The notes: a model not told the origin generated them from the sequence alone. A stretch of 19,204 nucleotides of DNA from Sulfurivirga caldicuralii (GCA_015661715.1 DQVN01000041.1:1-19204); one strand, 5' to 3'. Counted from the first letter of the stretch, positions 8,602 to 16,266 are shown. Program-made: numbers and translations.

Positions 8602-9372
8602 GTGAAATGGTACAAAAACGCCCTGTTTGCGCTGGTGAGCCTGGTTTTTCTAGGGCAAGCACAAGCGGTCGAAACCGCGCCGGAAAAAAAACAGGGGGAC
8701 CCCTTAGCGCAGGCACAGCAACTGGTGACACAACGTAAGTGGGCCGAGGCGGAGCAAGTATGGCGATCGCTTCAGGGTCAGGTGGATCCGCAGATATGGC
8801 ACTACAACTTGGGCGTGATTTTGGCCCAGCGTGGCCAGCGCGCTCAGGCGGCGGTCGAGTTTGAAAAAGCGTTGCAGTTTCGTGAGCCGGAGCGCACCAT
8901 CTGGCAAGCATTGCGGCAGCTGCGTGCCCATGAGGCCCGGGCGGCTTATGCTGTACTGTTCAAGGATCAGGCTGTGGAGCCTTTGCGCCTGAGCTGGCTG
9001 CCGGCTACGCTAAATGGTCAGGTTGCAGATACTTTACAGGCGGTCCGTCAGGCGCTGGAAGGCTGGCGGCGTGCCTGGATGGCCCAGGCGGTGGATGCTT
9101 ATCTTGCTGCTTACGCACCGGACTTTCGCCCAGCAAGTGGGCTGAGCCATCAAGCCTGGGTGGCGCAACGGCGGGTGCGGGTGACGCGGCCGAAGTTCAT
9201 TGATATTCAGTTGTCGGATATCACCATTGAGCCTTTGACACAGACGCGGGTGGCTACCACCTTTCGCCAGCACTATCGCTCCGACCGCATTGCCGATGTG
9301 GTCACCAAGCGCCTGGTGTGGGAAAAGCGCGGCGATGGCTGGGTGATTGTCAAGGAGGTGATATTGCGGTGA
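8602..9372 (+). CDS. Secreted TPR protein with Cds6/NTF2-like C-terminal domain
   Basis: 256 aa from the GTG at 8602, with AGGAGA 11 bases upstream. Residues 1-22 form a Sec signal ending AQA, with VE as the likely mature start, so the product is periplasmic. Residues 33-110 are two or so TPR-like helical repeats (WHYNLGVILAQRGQ, AAVEFEKALQF). Residues about 138-256 resemble the NTF2-fold domain found at the C terminus of Cds6-type L,D-transpeptidases: WRRAWMAQAVDAYLAAYAPDF, then AWVAQRRVRVTRPKFI, then FRQHYRSD. It has no catalytic motif of its own. Its TGA overlaps the GTG of the YkuD gene by 3 of 4 bases, so the two are translationally coupled. I infer that it is an accessory or substrate-guiding partner of that transpeptidase in peptidoglycan modification. 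Confidence 0.8.
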   Translation: MKWYKNALFALVSLVFLGQAQAVETAPEKKQGDPLAQAQQLVTQRKWAEAEQVWRSLQGQVDPQIWHYNLGVILAQRGQRAQAAVEFEKALQFREPERTIWQALRQLRAHEARAAYAVLFKDQAVEPLRLSWLPATLNGQVADTLQAVRQALEGWRRAWMAQAVDAYLAAYAPDFRPASGLSHQAWVAQRRVRVTRPKFIDIQLSDITIEPLTQTRVATTFRQHYRSDRIADVVTKRLVWEKRGDGWVIVKEVILR

Positions 9373-10340
9373 AACGCTGGTTGCTGAGCGTGATCCTGTG
9401 CCTGTACGGGAGCTTGATCTGGGCCGAGCCGGAAGATCAGCTGATCCAGGTATTACGAGCGTTGCAGCAAGGGCATATTGACAAGGCCCTCTCCAGTGCG
9501 GAAGTTTTGAAAAAAACTTATCCTAATTATCGCCTTGGTCAGTTGCTGTGGCTGCAGCTCAACGCCACCCTGGCGGGAGACACCGATCTGTTGGCGCGAT
9601 TGCAACAGCGCCATGGGATGGCGCTGCAGCGGTTGCTGGCCGAGGCGCAGGTGCGCTGGGAGCATGCCAGGGACCCTTTATCTCCTCAACAGTGGGTACA
9701 GCGCTGGATTTTACGGCCCGGTTCCCAGCCATGGTGGGTGGTGGTGGATTTGGCCGGTTCGCGGCTGTATCTGTTCCGCAACCAGAACGGTCAGCTGGTC
9801 AAGGTCTTTGATACCTATGTGAGCAAGGGGCGCAAGGGCATTGGCAAGCAGCGGGAAGGGGATCAGCGTACGCCGGTGGGCATCTATCGTATTGTGGATT
9901 GGATACCTGATGAAAAGCTGCCGCCCCTGTATGGCGTAGGGGCTTTACCTTTGGATTATCCCAACCCTTGGGACCGTCTGTATGGGCGTACGGGGTCCGG
10001 CATCTGGCTGCATGGCGCACCGCCAGATACCTGGACGCGGCCGCCCTTGTCCAGCCGCGGTTGCGTGGTGATGAGCAATCAGGGGGTGACGGCCTTGCGT
10101 CAGCGTTTTCAGCTTCCCTTCGGTACGCCGGTGCTGCTGGTGGACCGACTGGCGGATTATCCACCACTGGCAACCTTGCCCCAGGCGCTACCGCCACAGG
10201 CCATGGTTGCGCGCTATCCGGGTGAGGCAAAGCTGGTGTGGGTTGCCCATCCTGATGGCACCCAGGCCTTCTGGCAAAGTGATGGTGAAGGGGGATGGCA
10301 GCTGGCATTGAAAGCGCCGCCGGTTCTGGCCCAGCGGTAG
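9369..10340 (+). CDS. L,D-transpeptidase (YkuD domain), secreted
   Basis: 323 aa from the GTG at 9369, which overlaps the previous stop and has AGGAGG ten bases upstream. An upstream in-frame start at 9318 would place residues before the signal peptide and is unlikely. Residues 1-19 are a hydrophobic signal ending in WAEP. Residues about 20-115 are helical, and the YkuD domain spans about 120-265. The catalytic signature is complete: HGAPP with H215, then SSRGCVVM with nucleophile C232. Such enzymes cross-link peptidoglycan stems 3-3 or attach or cleave proteins on meso-DAP, using tetrapeptide donors in the periplasm. Which reaction this one performs is unknown. The C-terminal 50 residues lack the Cds6 domain that some relatives carry. 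That domain is encoded by the preceding gene. Confidence 0.92.
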   Translation: MKRWLLSVILCLYGSLIWAEPEDQLIQVLRALQQGHIDKALSSAEVLKKTYPNYRLGQLLWLQLNATLAGDTDLLARLQQRHGMALQRLLAEAQVRWEHARDPLSPQQWVQRWILRPGSQPWWVVVDLAGSRLYLFRNQNGQLVKVFDTYVSKGRKGIGKQREGDQRTPVGIYRIVDWIPDEKLPPLYGVGALPLDYPNPWDRLYGRTGSGIWLHGAPPDTWTRPPLSSRGCVVMSNQGVTALRQRFQLPFGTPVLLVDRLADYPPLATLPQALPPQAMVARYPGEAKLVWVAHPDGTQAFWQSDGEGGWQLALKAPPVLAQR

Positions 10341-10368
10341 ATGTTTAGACTGGAGAGGGCGAATAGGC

Positions 10369-11640
10369 TCAGCTGCCAAGCAGTGCGGCTTCACTGCCAA
10401 ACAGGGTCTGCCAGTTTTCCCGCGGACGGATCAAGCGCGCCTGATCGCCTTCCACCATCACTTCCGCTGCGCGGGGGCGGGTGTTGTAGTTGCTGGCCAT
10501 GGTAAAGCCATAAGCCCCGGCGCTCATTACCGCCAGCAGATCGCCCGCTTTGAGATTCAGCTGTCGATCCTTGCCGAGAAAGTCGCCGGTTTCACAGACC
10601 GGGCCGACGATGTCCCAGTCAGCTTCTGTACCTTCAGTGTGGGGCTGCACCGGCACAATGTCTTGCCACGCCTGATACAGTGCGGGACGGATCAGGTCGT
10701 TCATGGCCGCGTCCACAATGGCGAAGTGTTTGCCCTGATTGCTTTTCAGGTATTCCACCTGGGTGAGCAGAATACCGGCATTAGCAGCGATAGCCCGGCC
10801 CGGCTCAATGAGGATTTCCACGGAGGGGTCGCCCGTGTGGGTCACCAGGGTGTGCACATAATCGGCTATCGTGGGTGGATTTTCATCTCGATACTGCACG
10901 CCCAGGCCGCCGCCTAAATCCAGATGGGTAATGGGGATGCCGTCGGTCTCCAGGCGGGCTTTGAGGGTTAATACCCGTTCTATGGCCGCCTTGAAAGGAT
11001 CCAGCTGGGTCAGCTGGGAGCCGATATGGCAATCCAGGCCGGTGATCTGCAGGTTGGGGTCGTCTGCCGCCTGGTGATAGAGACGCAGGGCGGTGTCCAT
11101 GTCGATGCCGAATTTGTTTTCCTTCAGTCCCGTGGCAATGTAAGGGTGGGTCTGTGCATCCACATCCGGATTGACCCGCAGGGAGATGGGGGCGCGTACG
11201 CCCAGTTGTGCCGCTACCTGGCTGATGCGTTTCAATTCGGCTTCCGACTCCACATTGATGCATTTGATGCCTACTTCCAGCGCCCGCTGGATTTCATCCA
11301 CCCGCTTGGCCACGCCGGAGAAGACCACCTTGGCTGGGTCGCCGCCCGCAGCCAATACCCGCTCCAGTTCACCTGCGGAGACAATGTCAAAGCCGGCGCC
11401 GGCCTGAGCCAGCAGCTGTAGCACGGACAGGTTGGAGTTGGTCTTGACTGCATAGCACACCAGATGGGGCTGGGCGCCAAAGGCCTGATCAAAGGCCTCA
11501 AAACGTTCACGCAGGCCGGTGGCGGAATAGACATACAGCGGCGTGCCGAATTCTTCAGCTAAGTCGCTCAATGGCACGGATTCTGCATGTAACTGCTGGT
11601 TTTTATAGGTAAAGTTGCGAAAACGGTCCGGTGTGGTCAT
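10369..11640 (-). CDS. lysA: Diaminopimelate decarboxylase
   Basis: 423 aa, normal length. It converts meso-diaminopimelate to L-lysine with PLP, the last step of lysine synthesis. It is a fold III alanine-racemase-type enzyme. Seen: the Schiff-base lysine in CYAVKTNSN, the HIGSQ segment, the phosphate-binding GGGLG, EPGRAIAANAG, and the active-site cysteine in GPVCETGDFLGKDR from the partner subunit. The ATG at 11640 follows the lptM stop by 4 bases with only a weak AAGA ribosome site, so it may depend on coupling with lptM. It ends 28 bases from the convergent L,D-transpeptidase gene. dapF, which often follows lysA in Pseudomonas, is not here. Its substrate is also the peptidoglycan cross-linking residue used by the neighbouring transpeptidase, which may be coincidence. 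Confidence 0.97.
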   Translation of the reverse strand: MTTPDRFRNFTYKNQQLHAESVPLSDLAEEFGTPLYVYSATGLRERFEAFDQAFGAQPHLVCYAVKTNSNLSVLQLLAQAGAGFDIVSAGELERVLAAGGDPAKVVFSGVAKRVDEIQRALEVGIKCINVESEAELKRISQVAAQLGVRAPISLRVNPDVDAQTHPYIATGLKENKFGIDMDTALRLYHQAADDPNLQITGLDCHIGSQLTQLDPFKAAIERVLTLKARLETDGIPITHLDLGGGLGVQYRDENPPTIADYVHTLVTHTGDPSVEILIEPGRAIAANAGILLTQVEYLKSNQGKHFAIVDAAMNDLIRPALYQAWQDIVPVQPHTEGTEADWDIVGPVCETGDFLGKDRQLNLKAGDLLAVMSAGAYGFTMASNYNTRPRAAEVMVEGDQARLIRPRENWQTLFGSEAALLGS

Positions 11641-11644
11641 GGTT

Positions 11645-11755
11645 TTAATCTTGTTGCTTTTGTGGTTCCGGGAGATAGAGGGGGCCTTTTTTGCCGCAGC
11701 CTGATACGGCGCTCAATAGTAGAAATAGGATTAAAATAAGGCCCTTTGTTGTCAT
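11645..11755 (-). CDS. lptM: LPS-assembly lipoprotein LptM (YifL-type small lipoprotein)
   Basis: A 36-aa gene: start ATG at 11755-11753, stop TAA at 11647-11645. It opens MTTKGLILILFLLLS, then has the lipobox VSGC (Cys20) and the family signature GCGKKGPLYLPE. In E. coli LptM (YifL) is an outer-membrane lipoprotein that binds the LptD/LptE translocon and helps LptD oxidative maturation. A short lipoprotein directly upstream of lysA is a conserved gammaproteobacterial arrangement. An AGGA lies about nine bases before the ATG. lysA starts 4 bases after the stop, so the two form an operon. Its start is only 14 bases from the divergent esterase start. Confidence 0.9.
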   Translation of the reverse strand: MTTKGLILILFLLLSAVSGCGKKGPLYLPEPQKQQD

Positions 11756-11769
11756 GGTGGAGTTCCTGC

Positions 11770-12393
11770 GTGCGTGAAGCGCCCATTATAGTCGAAACAG
11801 CACCCAACCCGGTGGCGGCCTGTATCTGGCTGCATGGGTTGGGGGCGGATGGTATGGATTTTGTGCCCCTGGTGGATCAGTTGCAGGTGAAGTGGCCGGT
11901 GCGCTTTGTCTTGCCCCATGCGCCAGTGCGTCCTGTGACCATCAATGGGGGGATGCCCATGCGCGCCTGGTTCGATATTGCCCACCCTGATCTTGGGGCA
12001 CAGGTGGATGTGAAGGGTATTGAGACCAGTGCCGCATGGGTGGCGGAGTTGGCGCAAGCGCAGCAGTTACCAGTGTTGCTGGCGGGCTTCTCCCAGGGCG
12101 GGTTAGTGGCGCTGCACGCGGCGTTGAGTCATGGGGTGACGCAGCAGGTGGTTGCCCTGTCCACCTGGTATCCCTTGTCGGTGCCGGTGAATAGGTTGCA
12201 GGTTTTTATGGCCCATGGTACGGCGGATACCATGGTGCCGTTGTCAATGGCTGAAGCCAGTTGTGCTGCCTTGCGCCAGGCGGGCGCGTCGGTGGCCTGG
12301 CATACCTACCCCATGTCCCATAGCGTCTGTGCCGAAGAAGTGGCGGATCTGCGTCAATGGTTCAATCGCCAGCTGGAGGGGTTGCATGGCTAA
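11770..12393 (+). CDS. Carboxylesterase / phospholipase, alpha/beta hydrolase (Abhydrolase_2)
   Basis: 207 aa from the GTG at 11770, with GGAG seven bases upstream. A longer frame from the TTG at 11746 would run back into lptM and is less likely. The fold motifs of the small carboxylesterase/lysophospholipase family are present: the oxyanion segment WLHGLGADG (20-28), nucleophile S108 in GFSQGG, acid D153 in HGTADTMVP, and H184 in PMSHSV. No signal peptide is seen, so it is cytoplasmic. The substrate is probably a short-chain ester or lysophospholipid, but this is a broad family with many unassigned members, some of which act as protein thioesterases. Its TAA lies inside the next gene (8-base overlap), so it is co-translated with the PilZ-like protein. 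The promoter must lie within lptM. Confidence 0.92.
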   Translation: MREAPIIVETAPNPVAACIWLHGLGADGMDFVPLVDQLQVKWPVRFVLPHAPVRPVTINGGMPMRAWFDIAHPDLGAQVDVKGIETSAAWVAELAQAQQLPVLLAGFSQGGLVALHAALSHGVTQQVVALSTWYPLSVPVNRLQVFMAHGTADTMVPLSMAEASCAALRQAGASVAWHTYPMSHSVCAEEVADLRQWFNRQLEGLHG

Positions 12394-13315
12394 TGTGCGT
12401 CGATTTTTGCGCTATGACGTAAAGCTACCTATCTATGTGGAGCTGAGCGATGAGCAAGGACGCCCGCTGGGCTGGGATGAGCAGACCTTTTGGCCGCAAA
12501 CCGACCGCTATCATCTGGAAGGGATCAATGAAGCGCTGAAGTCTGCGCTGGATGAACTGGGGAAAAGCAATGGTCAGCTGATGTATATGTTGCACCAGTT
12601 CGACATGCGCCTGAATTTCCTCGCCTGGTTGTTGGCGCATCTGGTGGAGAACCAAGATCCCCGTGATGATAGTGGTTTTGATTTTCGTGTACGTGAGGAC
12701 AGTAAAATCGAGCCGCCTGAATTACCCACGAAAGCCAATAAGATCGGTGCCCTGCTGCACGCGATGTTTATGCACATTGATCTGACCATCAAAGAAGTAA
12801 TAGCCGTGGTGCGTCGCAGTCATGATCGGTTGTTTGTCTTTCCATTGAATTCTGTTGAGCCATTTGATCACAACCAGTATGTGCGCAATCTGGAGAAGGT
12901 GGCGGAACAAGGCAGTGCGGTGGCCCAGGTGTTGTTGCTGCTGGAGGATAAGCTTAATGTGCTGCTGAAGGTGCTGGCACGGTTGAAATCGTTCTATCGT
13001 CTGCGTGCGGCGGTGGATGATTGGCCGGTAGAGGTGGTCAACCTGAGTGCAGGTGGTGTGGGGCTGTGGCGATCCGCTTCGCTGCCGATGTTTCAGCCGG
13101 TGAACGTATTTCTCAATTTGCATGATGGTGTGTTTGTTGCCCATGGTAAAGTGGTGTTCTGTCGACAACTGGGCAAGGCCGACAAATCCTGGCGGATAGG
13201 GATCGACTTTGAGTGGTTGCCCGCAGAGGAACAGCAGCGTGTAACCCTGTTTGTTCAGTGGCATGAGCTGACAGACACTATGCGTCAATTTCCCCGTTTT
13301 CCAGGGATGAAATAA
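12386..13315 (+). CDS. PilZ-type c-di-GMP-binding protein with a large helical insertion
   Basis: 309 aa. The ATG at 12386 has GGAGGGG five bases upstream and overlaps the esterase stop. The N terminus reads VRRFLRYDVKLPIYVEL: R5-x3-R9 followed by a beta strand, which looks like the opening of a PilZ domain. The second c-di-GMP motif, NLSAGG, comes only at 219-224, followed by a beta-rich C terminus (KVVFCRQLG, WRIGIDFEWL). Residues about 40-205 are mainly helical (YMLHQFDMRLNFLAWLLAHL, QVLLLLEDKLNVLLKVLARL). No RxxxR precedes NLSAGG directly. So either the PilZ domain carries a roughly 200-residue insertion, or the C-terminal PilZ is atypical. No signal peptide or membrane helix is evident. 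The output is unknown, plausibly motility or surface behaviour controlled by c-di-GMP. Confidence 0.85.
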   Translation: MANVRRFLRYDVKLPIYVELSDEQGRPLGWDEQTFWPQTDRYHLEGINEALKSALDELGKSNGQLMYMLHQFDMRLNFLAWLLAHLVENQDPRDDSGFDFRVREDSKIEPPELPTKANKIGALLHAMFMHIDLTIKEVIAVVRRSHDRLFVFPLNSVEPFDHNQYVRNLEKVAEQGSAVAQVLLLLEDKLNVLLKVLARLKSFYRLRAAVDDWPVEVVNLSAGGVGLWRSASLPMFQPVNVFLNLHDGVFVAHGKVVFCRQLGKADKSWRIGIDFEWLPAEEQQRVTLFVQWHELTDTMRQFPRFPGMK

Positions 13316-13329
13316 CCGCCGGATGGGTT

Positions 13330-13608
13330 TTATTTTGGCTCGCTATTGAGTTGGACCAGGGGGATGGCTAGCGGCCGGTATGGGCGCGGCAGCCAGCGAT
13401 AGAGAACCGAACCTTCTGCGCGGGCAGTGCAGCCGCCGCAGTTTCCCACGCTGCAGGCGGGGGCATCCAGCTGCTGCACATGTCCATTGTCGATAAGAAA
13501 GTCCATCCAGAAAAAGACCGTATCCAGTTCCACATCAAAGTGATCGGCCAGCTGTTGGGCACTGACCAATTGATGTTGGCGAATATAGGCCTTAATGTTC
13601 CGGAGCAT
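13330..13608 (-). CDS. feoC: FeoC-like winged-helix protein with three cysteines
   Basis: 92 aa. The ATG at 13608 has GGAGG six bases upstream and lies 17 bases inside the feoB end. Residues 1-47 form a winged-helix fold (IKAYIRQHQLVSAQQLADHFDV) typical of FeoC. A cysteine cluster C52-x4-C57-x2-C60 follows in the wing. Enterobacterial FeoC has a fourth cysteine here, thought to help bind an iron-sulfur cluster. It is absent in this protein, where ARAEGSVLYRW follows. FeoC is proposed to stabilise FeoB or act as a redox-sensitive regulator. An extension of about 20 residues follows (PYRPLAIPLVQLNSEPK). The gene is last of feoABC and converges with the PilZ-like gene with 14 bases between stops. 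Confidence 0.85.
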   Translation of the reverse strand: MLRNIKAYIRQHQLVSAQQLADHFDVELDTVFFWMDFLIDNGHVQQLDAPACSVGNCGGCTARAEGSVLYRWLPRPYRPLAIPLVQLNSEPK

Positions 13609-15898
13609 GGATAGCCTCCGCCGGCCGGTTGCGGCGCAGGAGCATAATGATCGCCACCCAGGAAAAGGCAATGCCTGCCAGCCACATCAGGCTGCTTTCC
13701 GGATGGCGAGGCAGGGTGGCCGCTTGATAGAAGGCCACCGCCCAGGTGTAGCCGAGAAACAGGCTCCATCCGCCGGAAAACAGCGCCCAGCGCCAGCCCA
13801 ATTCCTGTTTGATGGCGGCAAAGGTGGCTACACAGGGAAAGTAGAGCAGAATGAGGAGCAGATAGGCGAAGGCGCCAATCTCGCCATCAAAATAACGCAC
13901 CATTTTATCTAAGGTCGTACGTTCCACGCCCAGGGTTTCCGCCTCTAATGCTGCCAGGCCACTCAGCCCTAGCGGGTCCAGTATTGCATGGCCAAACTCG
14001 GCAAAGTAAGCGGGTACTGTCGCCCAGGCTGTCTGCAGGCTGGGCCATAAGGCAAAGGGTTCGTCCTTCTGGGCATCGTCCGCCCCGTCCATATTCTGAT
14101 ACAAGGCATCCAGGGTGCCCACTACCACTTCCTTGGCCAGCAGACCGGTGAACAGGCCAACGGTCGCCGGCCAGTTCTCTTCGGTAATGCCTAACGGCTC
14201 CACCACGGGTGTCAAGGCTTTGCCTGTCACACTTAATACCGAGTTGGGCTGGTTTTCATTGCCGAAACTGCCATCGGTGCCGAGGCTGTTGAAGAAGTTC
14301 AGCACCAGGACCACCAGTACGATCACCTTGCCGGCATCCAGAATAAACCCTTTGAGTTTGTTGCGTGCATTGAGCAATAAGTTAAGCAGCGTAGGACGGT
14401 GGTAGCTGGGCAGCTCAATCACCAGGGGTTTCTGTTCCCCAGGTAGCAGGGTGTGTTTGAGCAGCAATGCGGTGATGACGGCCGCTACAATGCCCAGCAG
14501 ATAGAGCAGAAAGATCAGCAGGCCTGGATGATCCGGAAAAAAGGCGCTGGCAAACAGGGCATAGACCGTAAGCCGGGCTGCACATGACATAAAGGGGGTC
14601 ATCATGATGGTCAGGATGCGATCGCGCATATCGGGCAGGGGGCGGCTGGCCATGACCGCTGGCACATTACAGCCAAACCCCACCACCAGCGGTACAAAGG
14701 CCTGACCCGACAGCCCCAATCGCTGGAACAGGCGATCCATCAGCAACGCCGCCCGTTGCATATAGCCGGACTCTTCCAGGATCGAGAGAAACAGAAAGGC
14801 GATCACCGGGATAAAGCTGGCCACCACCTGAATACCTGCGCCGATGCCGTCTGCTGCAATGGCGATCAGCCATTTCGGGGCGCTCAGGCTCTCCAGTAGC
14901 GATCTTAAACCATCCACAAACAAGGCTTGGGCAGTGAGGTCGAAGGCATCCACAAAGCCATTGCCCAGATTGACCGATAGGGAAAAGACCAGATACATGA
15001 TCAATAAGAAGATGGGTACGCCAAAAACAGGATGCAGTACCCAGTGATCAATGCGATCGGTCATGGTCCGGCTGAAACGATCGGTACGCGTCAGCGACTG
15101 TTCGGTGATTTGGCGTGCCTTGGAGAAATAGAGGTCAGCAACAATCAGTTCAATGGCATCGCCTAGTTTTTGTTCGATTTGTGAGCGCCAGTGGGTCACC
15201 ATCTGGCGCAGCTCTGCAGGGGCTGCGTTGGGATCGAGCAGCCATTGCAGGATCTGCCATGGGCGTGGATGCGGCTCTCCAGCCGCCTCGATCAGGGACT
15301 CTACGGCCTGATCCAGCGGTTCAGGTAAGGAGAGATCCAGGTGACAGGGGTGGTTGACCTGCTGAGCCGCGGCGGCCTTTAGCGCCTCTATACCCTGATT
15401 ATGATATGCGGAGATGGGCACCACCGGACAGCCTAGCTGTTGCGCCAAACGATCGATATCGATTTTCAGGTGGTGTTCATCCAGCAGATCCATGCGGTTC
15501 AGAGCAACCACCACCGGCAGGCCCATGTGCAGCAACTGCAGGGTCAAAAACAACTGGCGTTCCAGTGCGGTGGCATCGACGATGTTGATAACCAAATCCA
15601 CAGGCTGGCAGCTGAGAAAGTTGCGAGTAATGGACTCGTCCACGCCGCTGTGGCGGTCGGGTAGCAGGGAGTAGACGCCGGGCAAATCCACCAGTTTGGC
15701 ATCCCTGCCGTTCAGATTGAGCAGGCCCGCCTTGCGCTCCACAGTAACACCAGGCCAGTTACCGGTGGTCTGGTGGGTGCCGGTGAGGCGGTTGAACAGG
15801 GTTGTCTTACCACAATTGGGCTGGCCGATTAGGGCGAGGGTGTACCGACCCTTGACCGCCTGAGCGGGCGGCGTATTGGTGTCACAGCAGCTTTTCAT
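13592..15898 (-). CDS. feoB: Ferrous iron transport protein B
   Basis: 768 aa, the family's usual size. It is the inner-membrane Fe(II) permease with a cytoplasmic G domain. N-terminal G domain: G1 GQPNCGKTT (25-33), switch threonine in NWPGVTVE, G3 DLPG (71-74), G4 NRMD (134-137). A GDI-like helical region follows, then two Gate-type membrane halves from about residue 290. An ATGA overlap joins its start (15898) to the feoA stop, so the two are translationally coupled. The feoC start lies inside its 3' end. An N-terminal CC pair (residues 4-5) precedes the G domain and is unexplained. Iron-dependent control is expected through the Fur box upstream of feoA. Confidence 0.97.
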   Translation of the reverse strand: MKSCCDTNTPPAQAVKGRYTLALIGQPNCGKTTLFNRLTGTHQTTGNWPGVTVERKAGLLNLNGRDAKLVDLPGVYSLLPDRHSGVDESITRNFLSCQPVDLVINIVDATALERQLFLTLQLLHMGLPVVVALNRMDLLDEHHLKIDIDRLAQQLGCPVVPISAYHNQGIEALKAAAAQQVNHPCHLDLSLPEPLDQAVESLIEAAGEPHPRPWQILQWLLDPNAAPAELRQMVTHWRSQIEQKLGDAIELIVADLYFSKARQITEQSLTRTDRFSRTMTDRIDHWVLHPVFGVPIFLLIMYLVFSLSVNLGNGFVDAFDLTAQALFVDGLRSLLESLSAPKWLIAIAADGIGAGIQVVASFIPVIAFLFLSILEESGYMQRAALLMDRLFQRLGLSGQAFVPLVVGFGCNVPAVMASRPLPDMRDRILTIMMTPFMSCAARLTVYALFASAFFPDHPGLLIFLLYLLGIVAAVITALLLKHTLLPGEQKPLVIELPSYHRPTLLNLLLNARNKLKGFILDAGKVIVLVVLVLNFFNSLGTDGSFGNENQPNSVLSVTGKALTPVVEPLGITEENWPATVGLFTGLLAKEVVVGTLDALYQNMDGADDAQKDEPFALWPSLQTAWATVPAYFAEFGHAILDPLGLSGLAALEAETLGVERTTLDKMVRYFDGEIGAFAYLLLILLYFPCVATFAAIKQELGWRWALFSGGWSLFLGYTWAVAFYQAATLPRHPESSLMWLAGIAFSWVAIIMLLRRNRPAEAIHAPEH

Positions 15899-16167
15899 AC
15901 GGCCTGTTTCGGGCGGACTTCAATACTGTTGGCCAGTTGTTTGGACAGGGCGAAGCGGCTACCATCCACGCTGACAATATAGTGATTGTTGCGTACCTGC
16001 ATCAGCTTTACTTGGCTGCTGCGCTGAAAGCCGAGGTTGAGCAACCGCAGACGCTCGCTCGGATGACCACGGAGACTACAGATTTCGCATTCGCTGCCCA
16101 CCGGGCATTGGGACAGCGCGCAGAGGTCGGAGATGGCAGTTTGCTTGCGTTTATCGTTGATGTCCAT
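15895..16167 (-). CDS. feoA: Ferrous iron transport protein A with cysteine-rich N terminus
   Basis: 90 aa from the ATG at 16167. An upstream in-frame GTG at 16200 would start inside the Fur box and is unlikely. Residues 30-85 match the SH3-like FeoA domain: LRLLNLGFQRSSQVKLMQV, then YIVSVDGSRFALSKQLANSIEV. FeoA is a small cytoplasmic partner of FeoB needed for Fe(II) uptake. The first third holds four cysteines, C16, C21, C27 and C30 (CALSQCPVGSECEIC), which is unusual for FeoA and could bind metal or an Fe-S cluster. It is the first gene of the feo operon. The stop overlaps the feoB start as ATGA. Confidence 0.92.
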   Translation of the reverse strand: MDINDKRKQTAISDLCALSQCPVGSECEICSLRGHPSERLRLLNLGFQRSSQVKLMQVRNNHYIVSVDGSRFALSKQLANSIEVRPKQAV

Positions 16168-16179
16168 AGGGTATATTCC

Positions 16180-16198
16180 GTTAATGAGAATAATTAAC
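16180..16198 (-). promoter_or_regulatory. Fur box upstream of feoA
   Basis: The 19-mer gttaatgagaataattaac matches the Fur consensus GATAATGATAATCATTATC at 15 of 19 positions. It lies just downstream of the -10 box, at about +3 to +21, where bound Fe-Fur would block transcription of feoABC. It ends 12 bases before the feoA ATG. Confidence 0.85.
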
Positions 16199-16206
16199 AC
16201 TTGCCA

Positions 16207-16234
16207 ATTATAAGGGTTGGATATAGAAAAGCAA
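16207..16234 (-). promoter_or_regulatory. feoABC promoter
   Basis: On the minus strand a perfect TATAAT (16212-16207) is preceded, after 16 bases, by TTGCTT (16234-16229), which is only 3/6 to the -35 consensus. Transcription would start near 16200, inside or at the edge of the Fur box. The weak -35 suggests an activator may help. Confidence 0.7.
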
Positions 16235-16266
16235 ATAGGAATGATTTTTTATTTGATTAGGATCAA

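Noticed and set aside
13316..13329. Bidirectional terminator between the PilZ-like gene and feoC
   Set aside because: A T-rich stretch (ttttatttt) is present at the junction but no stable stem precedes it on either strand.
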